DNA of 64,000 nucleotides from assembly GCA_002420145.1 (NCBI GenBank), contig DIHL01000055.1, forward strand, positions 1-64,000. The letters run 5' to 3'. Numbering within the stretch: the first letter of the stretch is position 1; each line of letters begins with the position of its first letter. Below, piece by piece: positions 54,008 through 62,854 of the stretch. The position numbers and the translations under genes were made by a program. This DNA comes from Bacteroidetes bacterium UBA5697. GTDB taxonomy: Bacteria > Bacteroidota > Bacteroidia > B-17B0 > Aurantibacillaceae. A model generated the notes under the pieces. The model searched no databases. It was not told the origin of the DNA and worked only from the letters and a program-made list of their open reading frames with translations.

Positions 54008-55324
54008 ATGAATATTTTAAAATTTGGAGGAACAAGTGTTGGAACAGCTGAACGCATGCAAGCATTGGTTCAATTAATTTCTAGCAGTGATAGAAAAATT
54101 GTTGTTTTATCTGCCATGAGTGGAACCACTAACACTTTGGTTGAAATCTGTAATTCACTTTATCAAAAAGAACATGATAAAGCAAACGAAATTATTAATG
54201 CATTAGAGGGGAAATACTTTGATGAAGTAGAAAAGTTATATAAAAGCACAGACTATAAAACTAAGGGAAATGATTTGATAAAAAATCATTTCAATCATTT
54301 ACGTTCTTTTACTCTGGATATGTTTACTGTAAATGAAGAAAAAGCTATTTTGGCTCAAGGTGAATTATTAAGTACTGCCCTATTCTATTTTCATTTACAA
54401 GAGTTAGGAATCAATTCAGCATTATTGCCTGCATTAAACTTTATGAGAATTGATGAGAACGACGAGCCTCAATTAAATTATATAGAGAAAAATTTACAAG
54501 TTGAATTAGATAAATATCCATCAACTAATTTATTCATTACACAAGGTTACATTTGCCGCAATGCCTTTGGAGAAATAGATAATTTAAAGCGAGGAGGAAG
54601 TGATTATACGGCTTCTATTATAGGTGCAGCAATCAAAGCTAATGAAGTTCAAATATGGACTGATATTGATGGCATGCATAACAATGACCCTCGTATCGTT
54701 TCAAAAACACATCCTATTCATGAATTAAGTTTTGATGAAGCTGCTGAGTTAGCATATTTTGGGGCAAAAATTTTACATCCTACTTGTATTTTACCGGCAC
54801 AAAAAAGAAACATTCCTGTTCTATTAAAAAACACGATGCAGCCAGATGCAAAAGGAACTCGTATTTCTAACATCAATCCAGTAGAGGGATTAAAAGCAGT
54901 AGCTGCAAAAGATGGCATTTGCGCCATTAATATCAAAAGCGATCGAATGTTGCTAGCTCATGGTTTTTTACGTGCTGTGTTTGAAATTTTTGAACGTTAC
55001 AAAACGTCTATTGATATGATTACAACATCAGAGATTGCTGTATCATTAACAATAGATAATATTAAATTTTTAAACGAAATCAAAAAAGAATTAGAAGAGT
55101 TTGCTAATGTTGAAGTAGAGCAAGACCAAACCATTATTTGTATTGTTGGGAATTTACCAAAAGATAAGGCTGGATATGGTTTTAAAGTTTTAGAATCTTT
55201 AAAAGACATTCCTTTGAGAATGGTGTCTTATGGTGGAAGTGCAAATAACATTAGTGTTTTGGTAAACTCTAAATTAAAAAAAGAAGCTTTAGTAGCTTTA
55301 AATAAAGGATTGTTTGGATATTAA
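54008..55324 (+). CDS. lysC: Aspartate kinase
   Basis: A 438-residue monofunctional aspartokinase that phosphorylates aspartate at the head of lysine, DAP, threonine and methionine synthesis. The N-terminal kinase shows MNILKFGGTSVG, SAMSGTTNTLVE, GELLSTALF and RGGSDYTASIIGAAI with DIDGMHNNDPR. The C-terminal ACT pair (about 295-438) has the regulatory segment KSDRMLLAHGFLRAVFE and ISVLVNSKL. In gram-negative bacteria the ACT domains usually allow feedback by lysine or threonine. lysA follows immediately, so the two encode the first and last enzymes of the lysine route. Confidence 0.96.
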   Translation: MNILKFGGTSVGTAERMQALVQLISSSDRKIVVLSAMSGTTNTLVEICNSLYQKEHDKANEIINALEGKYFDEVEKLYKSTDYKTKGNDLIKNHFNHLRSFTLDMFTVNEEKAILAQGELLSTALFYFHLQELGINSALLPALNFMRIDENDEPQLNYIEKNLQVELDKYPSTNLFITQGYICRNAFGEIDNLKRGGSDYTASIIGAAIKANEVQIWTDIDGMHNNDPRIVSKTHPIHELSFDEAAELAYFGAKILHPTCILPAQKRNIPVLLKNTMQPDAKGTRISNINPVEGLKAVAAKDGICAINIKSDRMLLAHGFLRAVFEIFERYKTSIDMITTSEIAVSLTIDNIKFLNEIKKELEEFANVEVEQDQTIICIVGNLPKDKAGYGFKVLESLKDIPLRMVSYGGSANNISVLVNSKLKKEALVALNKGLFGY

Positions 55325-55334
55325 TACTAGCAAC

Positions 55335-56486
55335 ATGATTTCAGAAAATAATATCAAAAATATATCGCAACATAAAACACCGTTTTATTATTACGACTTA
55401 GCTTTATTGCAAAAAACATTAGATGTTGTTAATGCTGAAAGCTCAAAATACAACTATCATGTTCATTATGCATTTAAAGCAAATGCTAATTCAAGAATTA
55501 TACAAACTATTAAAAACAGTGGACTTGGTGCAGATTGCGTAAGTGGCAACGAAGTGAAATGCGCTATTGAAAACGGATTTGATTCATCAAAAATTGTATT
55601 TGCAGGTGTTGGCAAAAGTGACGATGAAATAAATTATGCTTTAGAAAAAAACATCTTTTGCTTTAACTGCGAAAGCATGCAAGAATTAGAGGTAATTAAT
55701 GAACTGGCTGCTAAACAAAATAAAATAGCCTCTATCGCCTTACGCATCAACCCTAATGTAGATGCTCATACTCACAAATACATTACTACTGGTTTAGAAG
55801 AAAATAAATTCGGAATTAATCCATATGAATTTGAAACCGTTATTGAGAAGCTAAAAACACTATCCAATATTAAATTAATTGGTTTGCATTTTCATATTGG
55901 TTCTCAGATTACGGATTTATCACCGTATAAAAAATTATGTACCCGAGTGAATGAAATCAATTCATTCTTTTTACACAAAGGATATGATTTACCAATCATT
56001 AATGTTGGTGGCGGTGTTGGCATTAACTATCATGAGCCAGATAAAGAAGCTATCATTAATTTTAAAGCCTATTTTAAAGTGTTTCATGATTTTATAGAAT
56101 TACGTAAAAATCAACAATTGCATTTCGAATTAGGTAGAGCTATTGTAGCGCAATGTGGTAATTTAATTAGCAAAGTGCTTTACATTAAAAACGGCATCAA
56201 CACCAACTTCGCTATTTTAGATGCCGGAATGACAGAATTAATTCGTCCAGCACTATACCAAGCATTTCATAAAATTGAAAATATTTCTTCTACATCAAAA
56301 ACTATTATAAAATATGATGTTGTTGGCCCAATTTGCGAAAGCAGTGATTGTTTTGGGAAAGCGGTTGAATTACCAGAAACCAAACGCGGCGATATCATTG
56401 CTATTAGAAGTGCGGGCGCATACGGAGAAGTAATGGCAAGTAAATATAATTTGCGTGATGATGTAAGAAGTTATTTTAGTGAATAG
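55335..56486 (+). CDS. lysA: Diaminopimelate decarboxylase
   Basis: A PLP fold-III enzyme that converts meso-DAP to lysine. Within 383 residues it has the PLP lysine in HYAFKANAN, LHFHIGSQI, VGGGVGINY, ELGRAIVAQCG and the substrate/dimer site GPICESSDCFGK, then GAYGEVMASKYN. ATG 55335 is 10 bases past the lysC stop and gives the usual N-terminus. An in-frame TTG at 55314 would overlap lysC by 11 bases and add seven residues, and is considered less likely. It is co-transcribed with lysC. Confidence 0.96.
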   Translation: MISENNIKNISQHKTPFYYYDLALLQKTLDVVNAESSKYNYHVHYAFKANANSRIIQTIKNSGLGADCVSGNEVKCAIENGFDSSKIVFAGVGKSDDEINYALEKNIFCFNCESMQELEVINELAAKQNKIASIALRINPNVDAHTHKYITTGLEENKFGINPYEFETVIEKLKTLSNIKLIGLHFHIGSQITDLSPYKKLCTRVNEINSFFLHKGYDLPIINVGGGVGINYHEPDKEAIINFKAYFKVFHDFIELRKNQQLHFELGRAIVAQCGNLISKVLYIKNGINTNFAILDAGMTELIRPALYQAFHKIENISSTSKTIIKYDVVGPICESSDCFGKAVELPETKRGDIIAIRSAGAYGEVMASKYNLRDDVRSYFSE

Positions 56487-56500
56487 ACTTAATATTTTTT

Positions 56501-56524
56501 GTCACTTCGAGCGAAGTCGAGAAG
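56501..56524. repeat. Short GTCACTTCGAG-family palindrome
   Basis: GTCACTTCGAG followed by CGAAGTCGAGAAG. It contains ACTTCG and CGAAGT perfectly inverted around AG (56504-56517), with T6G before and CA6 after that can extend the stem. It lies between convergent lysA and the GATase-like gene and shares GTCACTTCGA with the element at 35533-35631. It may also serve as a weak terminator. Confidence 0.6.
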
Positions 56525-56537
56525 CAAAAAATAAAAA

Positions 56538-57803
56538 CTATGTCTTCTGTTTTTTCTTCTTTGCTGCAGGAAACAAGATATTATTTAGTATCAATCTGTA
56601 TCCTGGAGAATTAGGATGTAAACTTAAATCTGTTGGAGGATCCTCTACTCTATGTTCGTAATCTTCTGGGTCGTGACCACCATAAAATGTCCAAGTTCCT
56701 TTTCCATGGTCGCCGTGAATGTAACGGGCTTCGTTATATGCTTTAGCTTCTCCTAATATTAAAATATTTTTTTTGATATATGTTTTGGTAAAAGCCGTTG
56801 TTTGTCCGTAAAATCCTTTGATAGTTTGCACATGATTTTGGCATAACATCGTTGGAACAGGATCCCATTTAGCTGAAAAATCAAATAAAGTAAACACATC
56901 ATTATCTTTATTCATTCCGTATTGTCTGCGTGGTGTAGTCGCATCTATCGTTGAAAATTCATATTCATACGGATTAGTACTTAACTGATATTTTTCAAAA
57001 GCATAGCCTTTACTATAATCTATTTTTTTGTTCATCGCAGGGTCTGATGGATCATGATCAAACATAGATTCGCAAATATCAATTCCTTCTGAAGCTAAAG
57101 CTATATCATAACTATCTGTTGCACTACACATCGCAAATAAAAATCCACCAGTAAACACATAATCATTTATCTTTTTGGCTACTGCTAATTTCAGTTGAGA
57201 TACTTTTGTAAATCCTAATTTCTTAGCAGTTGCCTCATTGTCTTTTACTTCATTCTGATACCAAGCTGTTTGTCCAAATCCTCCATAAAAACGACCGTAC
57301 TGTCCTGTAAAATCTTCATGATGCAAATGCAACCAATCATAATCTGCTAATTTATCTCCTATAATCTCTTCATCATATACGACATCATAAGGGATTTCAG
57401 CATATTTCAATACTAATGTTACAGCATCATCCCAAGGCTGTTTAATCTTAGGAGAATATACGGCAATACGTGGCGCTTTTTCTAATTTAATGGCATCTTG
57501 ATTAACTTCTGGATTGGCAATCTCTGCTAAAATACCATTGGCTTGAGCGTCAGAAATAATTTCATAACTAATACCTCTTATGGTGCACTCTGTAGTTATA
57601 GGCTTTGAATTAGGAATTAAAAAGCTTCCTCCACGGTAATTCGTTAACCACTGAATCTCTAATTCACCTTTTAAACTCCAATAAGCAATACCGTATGCCT
57701 TTAGATGATTTTTTTGGGTATCATCCATTGGAATTAAAATATAACTACTAAAACCTTTAATAGTTAAAACTAGAAATAAGGGTATTAGAAATAGTTTTTT
57801 CAT
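56538..57803 (-). CDS. Exported GATase-like protein often annotated 'asparagine synthetase B'
   Basis: A 421-residue exported protein strongly conserved in Bacteroidota. It begins MKKLFLIPLFLVLTIKGFSSYILIPMDDTQKNHLKAYGIAYW, so ATG 57803 gives the signal peptide; the frame extends to 57827. Marked motifs are YRGGSFLIP, IAVYSPKIKQPWDDAVTLVLKYAEIPYDVVYDEEI, WLHLHHEDFTGQYGRFYGG, GGFLFAMCSATDSYDIALA and RYIHGDHGKGTWTFYGGHDPEDY. The CSATDSYD segment resembles a glutamine-amidotransferase/DUF4159-like nucleophile loop. The common name is misleading because no synthetase domain is present. Function unknown. Confidence 0.85.
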   Translation of the reverse strand: MKKLFLIPLFLVLTIKGFSSYILIPMDDTQKNHLKAYGIAYWSLKGELEIQWLTNYRGGSFLIPNSKPITTECTIRGISYEIISDAQANGILAEIANPEVNQDAIKLEKAPRIAVYSPKIKQPWDDAVTLVLKYAEIPYDVVYDEEIIGDKLADYDWLHLHHEDFTGQYGRFYGGFGQTAWYQNEVKDNEATAKKLGFTKVSQLKLAVAKKINDYVFTGGFLFAMCSATDSYDIALASEGIDICESMFDHDPSDPAMNKKIDYSKGYAFEKYQLSTNPYEYEFSTIDATTPRRQYGMNKDNDVFTLFDFSAKWDPVPTMLCQNHVQTIKGFYGQTTAFTKTYIKKNILILGEAKAYNEARYIHGDHGKGTWTFYGGHDPEDYEHRVEDPPTDLSLHPNSPGYRLILNNILFPAAKKKKQKT

Positions 57804-57860
57804 TACAGAACTAAGGTAGCAAATCATTCATTTAGTTCTCAGTTAATAGCTGTTAAATTA

Positions 57861-58223
57861 TCAACCATGATAAACTCTCGAAAAAATAATTAAACCGTTT
57901 TTTATTTGAAGTACTTCTCCAACAGATAAATCTTCTTCACCTTCAACATGTCTAATATATTCCATAAACACTTGTTCTTCATCTGCAGTTAGCTTAATAA
58001 CTTCATATTGTAAAGAAGGCAATCTGTCAAAAGCATCCTGCCACCATTCTCTCAATGCGTCTTTTCCTTTAATCAATCCTTGCGTTTCTGGTTTTCTGAC
58101 CTTTAATTTCGGACTAAAATGTTGGGCATTATCATCATATAAAGACAATAATTTTTCTAAATCATGTGCATTAAAGGCTTCAAACCATTTTAAAGCTATT
58201 TGTTTATTGTTTTGTGCTGACAT
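57861..58223 (-). CDS. SnoaL/NTF2-fold protein
   Basis: A 120-residue single-domain NTF2-like cone protein (WFEAFNAHDLEKLLSLYDDNAQHF ... GKDALREWWQDAFDRLPSLQYEVIKLTADEEQVFMEYIRHVEGEE). This fold includes ketosteroid isomerases, polyketide cyclases and many small uncharacterised enzymes. There is no clear catalytic Asp/His dyad that settles its type. It lies upstream of the GATase-like gene by 57 bases, on the same strand, and is divergent from ubiD. Confidence 0.85.
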   Translation of the reverse strand: MSAQNNKQIALKWFEAFNAHDLEKLLSLYDDNAQHFSPKLKVRKPETQGLIKGKDALREWWQDAFDRLPSLQYEVIKLTADEEQVFMEYIRHVEGEEDLSVGEVLQIKNGLIIFSRVYHG

Positions 58224-58292
58224 CTTATAAATATAATGCTGTAAATGTAATTATTAATTTAAACCTCTTTATCTTTATACTGTTTAATATAT

Positions 58293-60128
58293 ATGGGATA
58301 TAAGAGTTTAAAAGCCTGTTTGGATGATTTGGAAAAAAACAATCATCTTATAAGAATCAAAGAAGAAGTTAATCCTGATTTGGAAATGGCTGCTATTCAT
58401 TTGCGTGTGCATGAAATGGGTGGACCAGCTTTATTATTTGAAAACGTAAAAGGAACTCAATTTAAATGTGCTTCTAATATTTTTGGGACATTGGATAGAA
58501 GTAAATTTATTTTTAGAGACACTCTTGAAAAAATTCAAACCTTAATTGAAATAAAAAACAATCCTGTTAAAGCACTCAAAAATCCATTTAAATATGCCAA
58601 TGTATCTTTAACTGCATTATCTGCATTACCATTAAAAAATCCATTATCAAAGCCAGTTTTATTTAAAGAAACGACTATCGATAAAATCCCATTAATTAAG
58701 CATTGGCCAATGGATGGTGGAGCCTTTGTGACATTGCCTCAAGTATATAGTGAAGATATTGATAAACCAGGGATTATGAATGCCAATTTAGGCATGTACC
58801 GTATTCAATTAAACGGGAACGATTATATTTTAAATAAAGAGATTGGTTTACACTATCAATTACACAGAGGTATTGGAGTTCATCAAAGCAAAGCCAATAA
58901 GTTAGGAAAGCCTTTAAAAATATCTATTTTTATTGGTGGTCCACCAAGTCATTCGGTAGCCGCTGTGATGCCATTGCCTGAAGGATTAAGTGAAATGACA
59001 TTTGCAGGCGCTTTAGGGAACAGAAGATTTAGATATACTTATCAAGATGGATTTTGTGTAAGCACAGATGCTGATTTTGTAATTACTGGAGAGGTTTATC
59101 CAAACGAAAATAAACCCGAAGGTCCATTTGGAGATCATTTAGGCTACTATAGTTTAAAGCATGATTTTCCATTAATGCGCGTTCATAAAGTGTATCACAA
59201 AGAAGATGCTATTTGGCCTTTTACGGTTGTTGGTCGTCCGCCTCAAGAGGATACAAGTTTCGGACAAATTATTCATGAATTAACTGGCAATGCTATTAAG
59301 CACGAATTACCTGGCGTAAAAGAAGTCCATGCTGTTGATGCAGCTGGAGTTCATCCATTATTATTAGCAATTGGAAGCGAACGTTACACTCCATATAACC
59401 AAACCAAACAACCGGCTGAACTTTTAACTATTGCCAATCATATTTTGGGCAAAGGTCAATTAAGTTTAGCAAAATATCTATTTATTACGGCAGACGAATC
59501 AAATAAAATCTCTACACATAATGAATCTGAATTTTATCAATTTATGTTGGAGCGTATTAATTTAAAACGAGATTTGCATTTTCAAACTAATACAAGTATT
59601 GATACTTTAGATTATAGTGGAACCGGCTTAAATAGTGGCAGTAAGTTAGTGGTTGCTGCTTATGGTGAAAAAAATCGAGAACTGTCTAGGACGAAAAATA
59701 ATAACTTGCAAGAATTAACGATATTTAAAAATCCACAAATTGCTTTACCAGGCGTGTTAGTTTTACAAGGCAACAGATTTGAATCATACAAAAAAACAAA
59801 ACTAGAATTTGAAGATTTTAATAATGAGGTAAATCAAAAAAACATTGATTTAAAGGGTTTTCCAATGATTGTTATTGTAGATGACTCTTCCTTTACTGCT
59901 GCTACTTTAAAAAATTGGTTATGGGTAACGTTTACACGTTCTAATCCAAGTCATGATGTGTATGGTATTAATTCATATACTGAGTACAAACATTTTGGTT
60001 GTGATAATCTAATTATTGATGCGCGCGTAAAACCTCATCATGCTCCAGCTTTAGAAAAAATACCTGAAATAGAAAAACGAGTTGATAAGCTTTTCGAAAA
60101 AGGTGGCAGTTTACATTCCCTTAAATAA
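58293..60128 (+). CDS. ubiD: UbiD-family prFMN-dependent decarboxylase
   Basis: A 611-residue UbiD decarboxylase that uses prenylated FMN. The N-terminal region (LKACLDDLEKNNHLIRIKEE, PALLFENVKG) and the central segment with GGPPSHSVAAVMPLPEG, NRRFRYTYQDGFCVSTDADFVITGEVYP and NKPEGPFGDHLGYY (catalytic glutamate) are intact. The length and KKTKLEFEDFNNE tail fit the family annotated as menaquinone-biosynthesis decarboxylase of the futalosine route (MqnL-like) rather than E. coli UbiD (497 residues). No ubiX or mqn gene is in the window, so the substrate is inferred only. Confidence 0.9.
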   Translation: MGYKSLKACLDDLEKNNHLIRIKEEVNPDLEMAAIHLRVHEMGGPALLFENVKGTQFKCASNIFGTLDRSKFIFRDTLEKIQTLIEIKNNPVKALKNPFKYANVSLTALSALPLKNPLSKPVLFKETTIDKIPLIKHWPMDGGAFVTLPQVYSEDIDKPGIMNANLGMYRIQLNGNDYILNKEIGLHYQLHRGIGVHQSKANKLGKPLKISIFIGGPPSHSVAAVMPLPEGLSEMTFAGALGNRRFRYTYQDGFCVSTDADFVITGEVYPNENKPEGPFGDHLGYYSLKHDFPLMRVHKVYHKEDAIWPFTVVGRPPQEDTSFGQIIHELTGNAIKHELPGVKEVHAVDAAGVHPLLLAIGSERYTPYNQTKQPAELLTIANHILGKGQLSLAKYLFITADESNKISTHNESEFYQFMLERINLKRDLHFQTNTSIDTLDYSGTGLNSGSKLVVAAYGEKNRELSRTKNNNLQELTIFKNPQIALPGVLVLQGNRFESYKKTKLEFEDFNNEVNQKNIDLKGFPMIVIVDDSSFTAATLKNWLWVTFTRSNPSHDVYGINSYTEYKHFGCDNLIIDARVKPHHAPALEKIPEIEKRVDKLFEKGGSLHSLK

Positions 60129-60145
60129 TCATAAAATATAATGCA

Positions 60146-60182
60146 TAAAAAAACCTTCTGCCAGCTGGCGGAAGGTTTTTTA
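60146..60182. terminator. Bidirectional rho-independent terminator
   Basis: AACCTTC with GAAGGTT and inner GCCAGCTGGC form a long stem with one mismatch, framed by A7 and T6. It lies between convergent ubiD and gldN. Its centre is itself a GCCAGCTGGC palindrome. Confidence 0.94.
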
Positions 60183-60200
60183 TTTTATTATCAAATCAAA

Positions 60201-61058
60201 TTAGAAATGCCATAAATCATGCTCCCATCTAAAGATATCGTTCTTAATACGATCAGATTCTAACAAGGCATCTATTCCTTTCGAATAACGATCAATAGAT
60301 CTGTCGTATACATTTGTTTCTTTTGTAGCAACAGATGAGAATTGACGTTTCCAGAATATATCTTCAAATGTTCTACGTTCTGCATCATTTTTAGCGTTAT
60401 AAACTTCGTGCTTAGCAAAGAAAGGGCGACAAGCAGGGAAATACGTGTAAAACATATTAAAAGCACCTAAATCTTCTTTTCCAGGTTTTAATGCATTAAA
60501 ACCCATAGCTAGAATTCTAACTTCTAAAACGGATTTTTGTTTGTCAAAAAACCAGTCTTCCTTTAGTTCTAATTCCGTGAAATTACCAAAAATCCATGTA
60601 GAATCAATCAAACCAGGTTTTCTTACCATTACAGAATTTCCATTGGCATCAAATTCTTCAACTTCTGTTGTATCACCAACAATTACAAGTTTGTTTCTAA
60701 TAGCAGACAATTCGTAAGGTTGTAAAAACTCTTCATCAACAAAAGCTATTATTTGACCAGAAAGAACATACTTTAAAACTAACTGCATTAAAGATATTCT
60801 ACTAGTTACAGCCTCAGTAGGATAATATAACTGATGATTTTGTTTTTCACGCATATCTAATTTTCTCCAAACGCGTTTCTCCCAATTCACATCGCCTTCA
60901 CGAAGGTGAGTGTAAGGAATAAAACGTCTATTTGTAGAATTTTCTTTATCATAAATTCCATCTCTATAATCACCTGGCTGGAAAACCCCAGGTTGAGCTT
61001 TAACATTTAATGCCATCATTATGACTGCAAAAAATAATATACTTTTGAAATTTATCAT
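60201..61058 (-). CDS. gldN: Gliding motility / T9SS ring protein GldN
   Basis: A 285-residue exported partner of GldK in the periplasmic ring of the type IX secretion system. It has a signal peptide (ending NVKAQ) and the conserved body: DYRDGIYDKENSTNRRFIPYTHLREGDVNWEKRVWRKLDMREKQN, PLYPT-like LYYPTEAV, LKEDWFFDKQKSVLEVRILGF-like segment and FYTYFPACRPFFAKHEVYN. It is the last gene of the gldK-L-M-N operon, 30 bases after gldM, and closes at the bidirectional terminator. Confidence 0.97.
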   Translation of the reverse strand: MINFKSILFFAVIMMALNVKAQPGVFQPGDYRDGIYDKENSTNRRFIPYTHLREGDVNWEKRVWRKLDMREKQNHQLYYPTEAVTSRISLMQLVLKYVLSGQIIAFVDEEFLQPYELSAIRNKLVIVGDTTEVEEFDANGNSVMVRKPGLIDSTWIFGNFTELELKEDWFFDKQKSVLEVRILAMGFNALKPGKEDLGAFNMFYTYFPACRPFFAKHEVYNAKNDAERRTFEDIFWKRQFSSVATKETNVYDRSIDRYSKGIDALLESDRIKNDIFRWEHDLWHF

Positions 61059-61088
61059 AGTAGTATGATTTTAAATTATAACTATTAT

Positions 61089-62756
61089 CTATTTTGTAAC
61101 TTTAATACCTACAGTTGTTGATGTTGTTTTTCCATCTGGTCCTTTTACTTTGGCATCAATATATATTTTAGAACCAACATCAGCACCTTTTAAAATTGAT
61201 GCAGCTGGACCGCTTAAGTTATTACCCGAACCAGACTCTTGCATTAATTTTCCTTTTGCTTTTCCTGTAACCTCATATGACAATACAACGAAGTTAGCCT
61301 GAAAATCAAAACCATTAGCACCAGCACCTAAACCACTCACCATTCCCAACTCTCCTTTTTTCATTTCTTGAGGAGCAAACTTACCACCAATTTTTAATTC
61401 AGGTTTTGGTAAAGGTTTTACACGGAACTTAATTGGAGGACCTTGCGATTTAACACCATCCTTAGTTTTAGCAGAAACTGAAACCATACACTCTCCAACT
61501 CCAGTAAAGTTAAACTCATATTTACCTGCACCCTTAGGAGTAACTCTTACACCAGCACCAGTAGCATTTACACTAATATCAGCTGGAGAAATACCCGCTG
61601 CTGCTGCAGTAACTGGATTTGGCACACCTGCATAAAATACATTCATTTGATCGGCAGAAACACTTGCTCCAGATTTAGCAACTTTATAAGCTCCTGTAAA
61701 TGGATAGTATTTAAAAGTTCCATCAGGATTTTTATATTTAATTACCCCTTTATATTCTTGATCACCTTCACCACCAGTACCAACTGAGTATTTACCTTCG
61801 CCACCAACAACTGGAACTATAGTTCCTTTAGCTCCACCAGCTGCTGCTGCTGAATCTACACCAACAATAATTTCCATATCACCAGCTGCTAACTTAGAAG
61901 AAGAAGCTGCTAGGAAGATGTCTGCTTCGTAAGGTTGACCAGCTGCAATATATGAAGACGGAGCAACAACACGAGCTTTAATCGCATCAAATTTAATTGC
62001 TAATTTTCCACTAGCTCCAGAGAATACTTGTAATACTTCAGCCTCAACGTTTTTTAAATCCGTTTGAAACTTATTTAAATTAGTGTAAACCGCTGCTAAT
62101 GGTAAATGATAGAAGTTATCCATTTCCCAATTGTATTTAACACCATCTTCATCACGATTACTATCTGTTGGTTTAATAGAAGCAAATTTCTTTTTAATAC
62201 CTTGGTAATCATCCTCTAAGAATTTAGTTTTAGGGTCTTTTTGCATCGCATCAACCATTGCAACTAATTTGTCATGTAAACCACTCATTTTCATACGTAA
62301 CTCATATGCTGTAAATGCACCCTTCTCTGGATTTTTAGGTTCACCCAAACCTAACATGTGACTAGGCATATCATAGTCATCAATTTTATCCATTCTACGT
62401 AAATTCAATGTATCAGCAATTTTTTCATTTTCTAAAGCTGTTGGCTCTGTATGAGCAACAATTTTAGCTCTTAGTTCGCTAATATACTTATCTACTTCTG
62501 AAATTAATTTTTGAGCTTCTAATGCTTTTTCATAGTATGGTTTTGCTGCTGCATTACCACCTATGGAAGCTTCGAAAGCTTTAGTTACACGTGTATTATT
62601 TTCTGTTAAATTTTGTTTTGATTTTACTAAACTTTCATTTACAGATAAATAACCCTGTAAAATTTGTTTAGATACGTTCATTGCCAAAAGCGCTGTCAAT
62701 ACGAGGTACATCATACCGATCATTTTCTGCCTTGGTGTTTCTTTACCGCCTCCCAT
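61089..62756 (-). CDS. gldM: T9SS/gliding motor protein GldM
   Basis: A 555-residue inner-membrane motor subunit of T9SS. It begins GKETPRQKMIGMMYLVLTALLAMNVSKQILQGY, where one transmembrane helix bears the proton-linked region that pairs with GldL. The large periplasmic part has four domains, the N-terminal helical D1 (about 35-220) and beta domains after it. Its tip contacts the GldK-GldN ring. It is about 40 residues longer than Flavobacterium GldM, with Ala/Gly-rich inserts at about 298-322 and 395-410. A symmetric hairpin separates it from gldL. Confidence 0.97.
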   Translation of the reverse strand: MGGGKETPRQKMIGMMYLVLTALLAMNVSKQILQGYLSVNESLVKSKQNLTENNTRVTKAFEASIGGNAAAKPYYEKALEAQKLISEVDKYISELRAKIVAHTEPTALENEKIADTLNLRRMDKIDDYDMPSHMLGLGEPKNPEKGAFTAYELRMKMSGLHDKLVAMVDAMQKDPKTKFLEDDYQGIKKKFASIKPTDSNRDEDGVKYNWEMDNFYHLPLAAVYTNLNKFQTDLKNVEAEVLQVFSGASGKLAIKFDAIKARVVAPSSYIAAGQPYEADIFLAASSSKLAAGDMEIIVGVDSAAAAGGAKGTIVPVVGGEGKYSVGTGGEGDQEYKGVIKYKNPDGTFKYYPFTGAYKVAKSGASVSADQMNVFYAGVPNPVTAAAAGISPADISVNATGAGVRVTPKGAGKYEFNFTGVGECMVSVSAKTKDGVKSQGPPIKFRVKPLPKPELKIGGKFAPQEMKKGELGMVSGLGAGANGFDFQANFVVLSYEVTGKAKGKLMQESGSGNNLSGPAASILKGADVGSKIYIDAKVKGPDGKTTSTTVGIKVTK

Positions 62757-62799
62757 AATGCTATAGTGTTTTTTTTAGATTAAAATTTAATGATTTAAA

Positions 62800-62835
62800 T
62801 TAAGTGAACAAAAGAAAAATCTTTCATTCACTTAA
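62800..62835. promoter_or_regulatory. Symmetric hairpin between gldL and gldM
   Basis: TTAAGTGAA (62800-62808) and TTCACTTAA (62827-62835) are perfectly inverted; inside, AAAGA (62811-62815) and TCTTT (62820-62824) pair around AAAA, with a CA/CA mismatch between the two stems. No T-tract follows. It lies in the 98-base gldL-gldM spacer, the largest within the visible operon, and may be an mRNA processing or stabilising hairpin. Confidence 0.6.
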
Positions 62836-62854
62836 CCATTAGTGGATTTATATA

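Noticed and set aside
56479..56661. 60-residue plus-strand frame over the lysA end and repeat
   Set aside because: It overlaps the GATase-like gene on the other strand and a palindromic repeat; no recognisable features.
62800..62835. gldL-gldM hairpin as a terminator
   Set aside because: No T-tract follows the stem on either strand, and the operon must be read through.
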